Shown: piece after piece, positions 58,940-64,000 of the stretch
How the letters are laid out: each line of letters opens with the position of its first letter
Position numbering within the stretch: position 1 is the first letter of the stretch
Assembly (NCBI RefSeq): GCF_000186465.1
Contig: NZ_GL636091.1
Span: forward strand, 2,034,351 to 2,098,350
DNA: 64,000 bases
Source: Streptococcus australis ATCC 700641
Lineage (GTDB): Bacteria > Bacillota > Bacilli > Lactobacillales > Streptococcaceae
Direction: 5' to 3'
Notes under the pieces: model-generated
What the model saw: the letters and a program-made list of their open reading frames with translations, nothing else
Databases searched by the model: none
Told to the model about the DNA's origin: nothing
Program-made: the position numbers and the translations under genes

Positions 58940-59410
58940 CTATAATTTGACAGCTAGTCTTGCTTTTGATACAAGACTATAGGGGATTTCAATGGTTTTC
59001 TTTCTGGTTTTGTCCATGTATTCCATGGTCAATTGATCATCTTCGAACTTAACGAGTGTTCCTTCAATGACCTTTTGTTTGTCAACTGCCTTGTACAAGC
59101 TGACATGGATATATTGACCCAGAGATTTTTCCACTGCATCTTTGGTTTTTAAGGGACGCTCCAAACCAGGACTCGTCACTTCTAGGAAGTACTGTTCTGG
59201 GAATGGATCTGGTTGAATCTGATCCAACAGAGGACTAATCACTTCTGTTAAATCGGCTGTATCATTCAGGGTAATACCACCTGGCTTATCAACAAAGATA
59301 CTTAGAACATAATCTCCTCCCATCTTTCCATATTCCACATCCACCAATTCAAATGGAGCTTGGATGGCTGGTTGAAGAATTTCTGTTACTAATTCAACAA
59401 TTGTTGCGAT
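58940..59410 (-). CDS. rimP: Ribosome maturation factor RimP, probable AUC start
   Basis: RimP assists early 30S assembly. It has an N-terminal alpha/beta domain with [20 protein letters not shown] and the [13 protein letters not shown] motif, and a C-terminal SH3-like domain. The frame is open far upstream, but that part contains the promoter and a leader hairpin. A perfect AGGAGG (59420-59425) is followed 9 bases later by ATC (59410), giving [13 protein letters not shown], which fits the family start. The only in-frame GTG and TTG (59428, 59434) lie upstream of or within the Shine-Dalgarno, and there is no ATG. An AUC start is therefore the best reading. The boundary is inference. Confidence 0.85.
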   Translation of the reverse strand: MATIVELVTEILQPAIQAPFELVDVEYGKMGGDYVLSIFVDKPGGITLNDTADLTEVISPLLDQIQPDPFPEQYFLEVTSPGLERPLKTKDAVEKSLGQYIHVSLYKAVDKQKVIEGTLVKFEDDQLTMEYMDKTRKKTIEIPYSLVSKARLAVKL

Positions 59411-59434
59411 AGGACAACACCTCCTCACAGACAA

Positions 59435-59458
59435 GAGGCGAAGATATGTCTTCGCCTC
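59435..59458 (-). promoter_or_regulatory. Leader hairpin of the rimP operon
   Basis: A perfect 10-bp stem GAGGCGAAGA/TCTTCGCCTC with a 4-base loop ends 9 bases before the rimP Shine-Dalgarno. It has no T run, so it is more likely a 5' stabiliser or regulatory site than a terminator. Confidence 0.65.
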
Positions 59459-59480
59459 TCCTTTTCTATTCGTTTTAAAT

Positions 59481-59509
59481 ATTTTAGCACAAGTTCCGTC
59501 GAAATGCAA
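59481..59509 (-). promoter_or_regulatory. rimP-nusA-infB operon promoter
   Basis: TTGCAT (59504-59509) and TAAAAT (59481-59486) are 17 bp apart on the minus strand, with a TG extension of the -10. The predicted start near 59474 gives a leader of about 64 bases. Confidence 0.75.
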
Positions 59510-59553
59510 GAATTTCGCCTTCCTCATTCATATAGCTACCATCCAAAAGAAAA

Positions 59554-59575
59554 ACGCCTCCTTTTCAGGAGACGT
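59554..59575 (-). terminator. trmB terminator
   Basis: ACGTCTCCT/AGGAGGCGT forms a 9-bp stem with a 4-base loop, followed by TTTTTC on the minus strand. Confidence 0.88.
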
Positions 59576-59592
59576 CAATCCTTAACTAGACT

Positions 59593-60228
59593 TTAAAATT
59601 GTGCTTCAACCCGATAAATGACCTGACCCTTACTTGAGAATTTCTTTTCATATTCGGTCATGACATTTCCCTCAAAATCACTAGCATGAAGATCTAGCCA
59701 GACACCCTTCAAGGTCATTCCATACTGAGAAAAACTCACCAAACTGTATTCAAAGAGTCCTCGATTGTCCGTCTTGAAATGAATCTCCCCATGCTCTGGC
59801 AAAATCTGTTTGAAGGTATCTAAGAAACTCTTGTAGGTTAAACGACGTTTTTCATGACGTTTCTTCGGCCAAGGATCTGAAAAATTGAGATACAATTGAT
59901 TAATCTCACCGTCTTCAAAGTAATTGGTCAAGCTATCTCCGTCCACCCAAAGCAACTTGATATTGGGAACGTCAGCTTCTAACACCTTGTCCAAAGCGTA
60001 GCTTAATACTGATTTTTGAATATCAATCCCGATATAGTTAATGTCTGGATTTTGTTTGGCCATTCCAGTGATAAAGGCACCTTTACCGCTCCCCACTTCA
60101 ATATGAATAGGATGGTCATTTCCAAAAATCTCATGCCACTTCCCTTTGGCTTCTTCTGGCTTCAAAATGACATATTGCGGATTGGCTTCTAATAATTCGG
60201 TTGCACCTTTACGGTTTCTAACTCTCAT
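59593..60228 (-). CDS. trmB: tRNA (guanine-N7)-methyltransferase
   Basis: TrmB makes m7G46 in tRNA variable loops. The 211-residue protein has the SAM motif [15 protein letters not shown] (about 41-55), [12 protein letters not shown], and the catalytic [16 protein letters not shown]. The ATG overlaps the ccrZ stop (ATGA), so it is co-translated with ccrZ, as in pneumococcus. Confidence 0.97.
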   Translation of the reverse strand: MRVRNRKGATELLEANPQYVILKPEEAKGKWHEIFGNDHPIHIEVGSGKGAFITGMAKQNPDINYIGIDIQKSVLSYALDKVLEADVPNIKLLWVDGDSLTNYFEDGEINQLYLNFSDPWPKKRHEKRRLTYKSFLDTFKQILPEHGEIHFKTDNRGLFEYSLVSFSQYGMTLKGVWLDLHASDFEGNVMTEYEKKFSSKGQVIYRVEAQF

Positions 60229-61019
60229 GCTTCCTTCCCATATTTTGACCGGAAATTACGCAAGGCATAAATTTCCCGGTTCACATTCTCTAAATCATTG
60301 TTTTCATAGTATTTTACAATCTGACAAAGGAAAGAGTATTGACCAAACCAGTACAATTTACTAAATACAGTTTCATTGTACTTATAGCCGTAATAGACCA
60401 ACCAATCCTGCCACTGGGAATCTGGAATGTAGTGACTTAAAACATGAGCCACATCCATCATCCGATCTGTTAAGCGGACAGAATCCCAATCTACCAAGTA
60501 GATAAATCCACTATCCGTTTCAATCCAGTTACTGTGACGGACATCTCCGTGAACAATGGTTGCATAATCTTCTCGAAAAGCTGGAACAGTCTGTCGTAAA
60601 CTCTTTAATACAGATTGCAAATAATTGTTTTGACGCAAAGCAATTGGCAACTGACTGCTCAAAGAATTCAATAAATCCAATGGCGACTCAGCTGTGTAGC
60701 CCAACTTTCTCAATTGCGTCATCAAGGGGCGTGAACGGTGCAAACGAGTCAGGATATGAACCACTTGCTTTTTCCCCATCCCATTTGGAGTTAAAATTTC
60801 TCCATTTAACCATTCTTGTGCGCTCATCACATTTCCATCAGGTAAGCGTCGGCTCCATAAGAGTTGTGGAGCAATTTGTTCTTTAGCTAACCCTGCTAAT
60901 ATTGGAGTCGTATTCATTTTGACAAATACTTTCCCCCCATCTGGATAAGTCCCCATAAAGGCTTTTCCGCTTTTACCAGCAATTGGGGTTAACGTTAGCT
61001 CTTTTTCGTTCGAGTCCAT
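60225..61019 (-). CDS. ccrZ: CcrZ, cell-cycle regulator of DNA replication
   Basis: CcrZ resembles aminoglycoside/choline kinases. In pneumococcus it sits at the Z ring and activates DnaA-dependent replication. The protein of about 264 residues has the kinase-like N lobe ([20 protein letters not shown]), the Brenner-type catalytic motif [11 protein letters not shown] and the metal motif [20 protein letters not shown] place the start at 61019 ([12 protein letters not shown]), where GGAGGAAGAG precedes the ATG. It lies 40 bp below the exporter permease and overlaps trmB. Confidence 0.93.
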   Translation of the reverse strand: MDSNEKELTLTPIAGKSGKAFMGTYPDGGKVFVKMNTTPILAGLAKEQIAPQLLWSRRLPDGNVMSAQEWLNGEILTPNGMGKKQVVHILTRLHRSRPLMTQLRKLGYTAESPLDLLNSLSSQLPIALRQNNYLQSVLKSLRQTVPAFREDYATIVHGDVRHSNWIETDSGFIYLVDWDSVRLTDRMMDVAHVLSHYIPDSQWQDWLVYYGYKYNETVFSKLYWFGQYSFLCQIVKYYENNDLENVNREIYALRNFRSKYGKEA

Positions 61020-61059
61020 CTCTTCCTCCGTAAAAAGTTTCCCATCTATTTTACTAATT

Positions 61060-62115
61060 TTAAAGCGTTTCGTCAACTAATCGTCTCACCTTGAAAGGTG
61101 CATAACCATAGGCTAAAAGGGCTGTGAAAGCTAGCAAGGCCAGGACGAGAAGTTTGTCTTCAAAGACCAGTAATCCCATTCCTCCCTCGACAAGAACCAC
61201 AAACAAGGTCACCGATTGAACCGTTTGAAGAAGCCCTCGTGTTTTAGCACTGATTTCCAAGGGGAAGAGTCGCGTCAAATATTGATAATCAAAGGCCTTG
61301 TAGAGTCCGAGCAATTGAAAAACAAGTAAATAATTCAAGAGCCCCGCGACGGCTACTGCTACTAGCGTTTGCGGGATGAAAACAAAGACAGCGATTGCTA
61401 GTCCTAATAGACGCAGGCTCATGGAAAACAGATCTCCATTTCTGAGATAAGAACGGAGATACAGATTGTTCCAAGTCTTGGAACTGACTTTCGGAACCAT
61501 GCTTGTCAGCTTATCTAAGTAAGCCCGCCGTTTCACGCTATTCGTCATTCCTTTTACTGTGGTAAAAAGGGCGAAAAATCTTAGAATCCTTTGCTTTCTC
61601 AGATTTTCCAACTCTACGATTCGTTTCCAATCAAGACCCGCCTGATTATAGAATCTTTTGCCCTTCCCTTGAAAAACAAGAACCTTCAACAAGAAGAGAA
61701 TAGACAAATAAACCACTACAATGATCAAAGACAGTCCTAAAGCCAAGGCCAAAGGGACAAACAGGACAAGTACAAGAGTTTGCAAAATCCCCCAGAAAAT
61801 AGTCGCTCGTATAGTCTGTTGTTTCAAATAGCCTTTCAATTCCTCTTCTTTTGCCAGGAGAAAAATCATGTCTGGCTTCTCAAAATAGGTAGCGATAGAA
61901 CCAACTGGAAGCAGGAGCAAAGGAGCTAGAGCAAGTACAAGGAGGAGAAGGCTCTTATCTTCTGGTAGGGAACGCAAAAACTGACTGTACTGAACCGCTA
62001 AAAAGCCTAGAAAAATCAGGAGAAAGAGGACAAAGTGATCATTAAACACATAGCGAGAATATTTTAAGCACTGATTGCGAAAGGTCGTCTTCCTCTTTTG
62101 TAGTACTTCTATCAT
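61060..62115 (-). CDS. pptB: EcsB/PptB, ABC exporter permease
   Basis: This 351-residue EcsB-family membrane protein has about seven to eight predicted helices, with one pair at 31-75, another at 105-150 and the rest after 235, and a cytosolic basic loop in between (about 155-200). With EcsA/PptA it forms a transporter known in streptococci to export short peptide pheromones, including the Rgg/ComS type. No substrate can be read here. It overlaps pptA by 4 bases. Confidence 0.88.
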   Translation of the reverse strand: MIEVLQKRKTTFRNQCLKYSRYVFNDHFVLFLLIFLGFLAVQYSQFLRSLPEDKSLLLLVLALAPLLLLPVGSIATYFEKPDMIFLLAKEEELKGYLKQQTIRATIFWGILQTLVLVLFVPLALALGLSLIIVVVYLSILFLLKVLVFQGKGKRFYNQAGLDWKRIVELENLRKQRILRFFALFTTVKGMTNSVKRRAYLDKLTSMVPKVSSKTWNNLYLRSYLRNGDLFSMSLRLLGLAIAVFVFIPQTLVAVAVAGLLNYLLVFQLLGLYKAFDYQYLTRLFPLEISAKTRGLLQTVQSVTLFVVLVEGGMGLLVFEDKLLVLALLAFTALLAYGYAPFKVRRLVDETL

Positions 62116-62843
62116 CGGTCCGCCTCTTTTGTTAGTGCAAGGTAAATCTCATTCAAATCGGCATCTGCCATTCCAAATTCTGTCCGCAAATCCTCTAAAG
62201 TCCCCTGAGCACGGACCTGTCCCTTATGGAGGATGACAAAGGCATCGCACATTTTTTCAGCAGAATCCAGCACATGGGTACTCATTAAAATAGATTTTCC
62301 CTTCTCTTTTTCCACCTTCAATAATTGAATTAAATCTGAGATCGCAACTGGATCCAAACCTAAGAAAGGCTCGTCGACAATAAACAAACTTGGATCAACA
62401 GCAAAGGCACAAATAATCATGACCTTTTGTTTCATCCCCTTAGAAAAATGGACAGGAAACCAATCCAATTTTTCCTCTAGTCGGAATTGCTTCAAGAGAG
62501 GAGTCACACGCGCAAAAACTGCTTCCTGATCCAAGTCATAGGCCATCGCTACTGTCTCAATATGCTCACGCAGGGTTAACTCTTCATAAAGGCTCGGTGT
62601 TTCAGGAATATAACCAATTTTTTGGCGATAAGCACCTGGAGAAGTAGCTAAAGTCAAACCGTCGATCCGGATTTCGCCAGCATAGGGACGCAATAGGCCA
62701 ATTATTTCATTAATGGTCGTTGATTTCCCTGCTCCATTCAAGCCAATCAATCCAATTAATTGACCATCACCAACCTCAAAACTAACATCTTTTAAGACAG
62801 GGATATTGACATAGCCTCCTGTCAGGTTTTTTATTTCTAACAT
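62112..62843 (-). CDS. pptA: EcsA/PptA, ABC exporter ATPase
   Basis: This 243-residue ATPase has Walker A GLNGAGKSTTINEI, the Q loop IPETPSLYEELT, a signature region HFSKGMKQKVMIICAFA (FSKGM in place of LSGGQ, as usual for EcsA), Walker B LFIVDEPFLGLDP and switch His in MSTHVLDSA. It is first in pptA-pptB-ccrZ-trmB and divergent from hit. The ribosome-binding site is weak. Confidence 0.93.
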   Translation of the reverse strand: MLEIKNLTGGYVNIPVLKDVSFEVGDGQLIGLIGLNGAGKSTTINEIIGLLRPYAGEIRIDGLTLATSPGAYRQKIGYIPETPSLYEELTLREHIETVAMAYDLDQEAVFARVTPLLKQFRLEEKLDWFPVHFSKGMKQKVMIICAFAVDPSLFIVDEPFLGLDPVAISDLIQLLKVEKEKGKSILMSTHVLDSAEKMCDAFVILHKGQVRAQGTLEDLRTEFGMADADLNEIYLALTKEADR

Positions 62844-62858
62844 ATTTTCTTAGCTTTC

Positions 62859-62867
62859 TGGTATAAT
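62859..62867 (+). promoter_or_regulatory. hit extended -10 promoter
   Basis: TGGTATAAT is an extended -10 in the 67-bp divergent spacer; the start near 62874 gives a leader of about 37 bases with GAGGTG. Confidence 0.6.
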
Positions 62868-62910
62868 GTTCTTATATTATAACAAAATCTAGCGAAATTG
62901 AGGTGCATTT

Positions 62911-63324
62911 ATGGTTTCGGATTGTATTTTTTGTAAGATTGTTGCCGGAGAAATTCCTGCTTCTAAGGTCTACGAGGATGACCATTTTCTTGCTTTTTTA
63001 GATATCTCTCAGGTCACTCCAGGCCATACCCTCGTGATTCCAAAAAGACACGCCCGTAATCTATTGGAGATGACACCAGATGAAACAGCTGATCTTTTTA
63101 ACATCGTTTCAAGAGTCACCAAAAAAGTGGAAGGTGCTACACAGCCTCAAGGAATGAATATCATTAGTAACATGGAAGAAATTGCGGGTCAGTCTGTCTT
63201 CCACACCCACGTCCATATTCTTCCACGCTACTCTCAAGAAGACGACCTAAAGATTGATTTCATTGCCCACGAACCTGATTTCGAACACCTTGCCCAATTA
63301 GCCAAGGATATCTCAAACCATTAA
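62911..63324 (+). CDS. hit: HIT-family nucleotide hydrolase
   Basis: This 137-residue Hint-type protein hydrolyses nucleoside phosphoramidates and related adenosine conjugates. It has the zinc-type start DCIFCKIVAGEIPASKVYED and the histidine triad in VFHTHVHILPRY (about 97-108). The pair with the next small gene, divergent from EcsAB, is conserved in streptococci. GAGGTG precedes the ATG. Confidence 0.95.
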   Translation: MVSDCIFCKIVAGEIPASKVYEDDHFLAFLDISQVTPGHTLVIPKRHARNLLEMTPDETADLFNIVSRVTKKVEGATQPQGMNIISNMEEIAGQSVFHTHVHILPRYSQEDDLKIDFIAHEPDFEHLAQLAKDISNH

Positions 63325-63337
63325 AAAGGAGCTTACT

Positions 63338-63634
63338 ATGAAATTAAGAGATCTATTTTGGTTTGCGACTGGAGCAACCATCAGCTATCAACTTGTTAAA
63401 AATCGTGAACCACTGAAAAATGAATTCAACGAAACCAAACAACTAACGGATGGAATCCAATCAAACCTTTCAAAAATCAAAAAGAATATTGAAATCATCC
63501 AAGAGCAAAGAGTCCTTTTAAATCAACTACTGGAAGACTTTTCCTATAAAGCAAGGGTCTTCTCTCAGCAAGCCAACGCTTCTGTAGAACAAATCCAAAC
63601 TATTTGGTCTGAGAAATCTAGCGATCATGAATAA
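63338..63634 (+). CDS. Conserved small protein next to hit, YtxH-like
   Basis: This 98-residue protein has a short hydrophobic N-terminal segment (LFWFATGATISYQLV, about 6-20) that could be a membrane anchor, followed by a long amphipathic, coiled-coil-like region. The layout is like YtxH/DUF948-type envelope proteins, but I do not assign a function. It has AAAGGAG and is 13 bases after hit, so it is co-transcribed. Confidence 0.8.
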   Translation: MKLRDLFWFATGATISYQLVKNREPLKNEFNETKQLTDGIQSNLSKIKKNIEIIQEQRVLLNQLLEDFSYKARVFSQQANASVEQIQTIWSEKSSDHE

Positions 63635-63636
63635 AC

Positions 63637-63672
63637 AAAAAGGTTTTGAGATAGTCGTCTCAAAACCTTTTT
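63637..63672. terminator. Bidirectional terminator
   Basis: AAAAAGGTTTTGAGA and its exact complement form a 15-bp stem with a 6-base loop between the convergent hit operon and LCP gene. Confidence 0.92.
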
Positions 63673-63692
63673 ATTTATAGAAGTATTTGACT

Positions 63693-64000
63693 TTAGTTTC
63701 CTCCAGCACCAGCTACCGTTGTATCCGTATAAGGTGTCACTGTCGGTTGATAGGGTGTCACTGCTTCTGAGCTGACAGAAGTTTCTGGAGCATAGGAAGG
63801 ATCATAATAGCCTCCGCCTGTATCCTGGCTCGCCTCTACTGGACTTTCGCCACTTTCTGATGAAGAAGCTCCCCCAGTTTCGTCGCCATCCAATAGAACG
63901 GCACTTGTTTTGAGCTTGCTTAAAGGTGATAAGCCCAAACTTTTACGCAAGATATTCTGCATCTTCAGCAGGTGCTCTGAAGTAACGATTTGGTAACTTC
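63693..64000 (-). CDS. C-terminal part of a BrpA-like LCP family protein (cut by window edge)
   Basis: The frame is open to the edge of the window, so only about 102 C-terminal residues are seen; the N terminus lies beyond base 64000. The first visible residues, SYQIVTSEHLLKMQNILRKSLGL, resemble the end of a LytR-CpsA-Psr domain. These proteins attach anionic glycopolymers to peptidoglycan. A disordered tail rich in Ser, Gly, Thr and Pro follows and ends VAGAGGN. The neighbourhood (brpA next to hit, EcsAB and ccrZ) matches S. mutans. The family call rests on context and a short match. Confidence 0.65.
   Translation of the reverse strand, partial: SYQIVTSEHLLKMQNILRKSLGLSPLSKLKTSAVLLDGDETGGASSSESGESPVEASQDTGGGYYDPSYAPETSVSSEAVTPYQPTVTPYTDTTVAGAGGN

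Noticed and set aside
59411-59527. N-terminal extension of rimP in the long open frame
   Set aside because: It covers the promoter, leader hairpin and Shine-Dalgarno, and does not match RimP proteins.

Overview
The window is chromosomal core DNA from a low-GC Gram-positive coccus, almost certainly an oral Streptococcus of the sanguinis/mitis groups (S. parasanguinis-like; the species call is inference). The evidence is the gene content and order: ComX-type competence genes comFA-comFC, liaFSR beside stkP-phpP, the division block mapZ-rnpB-gpsB-recU-pbp1a, pbp2x-mraY beside a DEAD helicase, ccrZ-trmB beside the EcsAB/PptAB exporter, and the tail of a BrpA-like LCP protein at the right edge. 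I see no prophage, insertion sequence, CRISPR array or tRNA. At the extreme left, an A-tract-rich UP-like element with a perfect TTGACA points out of the window and suggests that an rRNA operon starts just beyond it.

Layout. 1-6300: hpf, comFC and comFA (minus), then yigZ and cysK (plus), then an S1-domain regulator and a HAD-cyclophilin fusion (minus). 6300-17100: liaF-liaS-liaR, then one long minus-strand run gmk-rpoZ-priA-fmt-rsmB-phpP-stkP that joins nucleotide metabolism, replication restart, initiator-tRNA formylation and envelope signalling. 17200-27900: rny, luxS, mapZ, a THUMP methyltransferase, rnpB RNA, gpsB, a YpsA-like protein, recU-pbp1a and pepC. 27900-34000: GNAT acetyltransferase, nadE-pncB, trxB, a DUF4059 protein and a polar amino-acid ABC transporter. 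34200-40250: DEAD helicase and rsmH-ftsL-pbp2x-mraY. 40400-44600: a small membrane protein, a frameshifted DUF896 gene, and glyQ-glyS under a glycine T-box. 44600-53850: a 1500-residue S8 surface protease, an aldo/keto reductase, nagA and a Na/Pi cotransporter. 54000-64000: rimP-nusA-rnpM-ylxQ-infB-rbfA, then EcsAB-ccrZ-trmB, hit and the BrpA-like tail.

How the genes work together. Much of the window serves the cell cycle and envelope: StkP/PhpP, GpsB, MapZ, CcrZ, FtsL, PBP2x, PBP1a, MraY, RsmH, LiaFSR and the LCP protein. A second theme is translation: HPF, RsmB, Fmt, GlyQS, RbfA, InfB, RimP, NusA, TrmB and RsmH.

The region is mostly ordinary, so the points worth a second look are in the control sequences. 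rimP has no AUG/GUG/UUG at a usable distance from its perfect Shine-Dalgarno sequence and seems to start at AUC. Several genes (comFA, yigZ, rsmH, a 60-residue membrane protein) have a -10 element placed so that the mRNA would begin at or within a few bases of the start codon. The glyQ leader carries a duplicated copy of the glyQ ribosome-binding site and first codons, which makes a 25-codon upstream ORF below the T-box. The spacers around glyQ and before nagA hold compact hairpin arrays that could be small RNAs or repeat elements. No clearly new multi-gene system was found.
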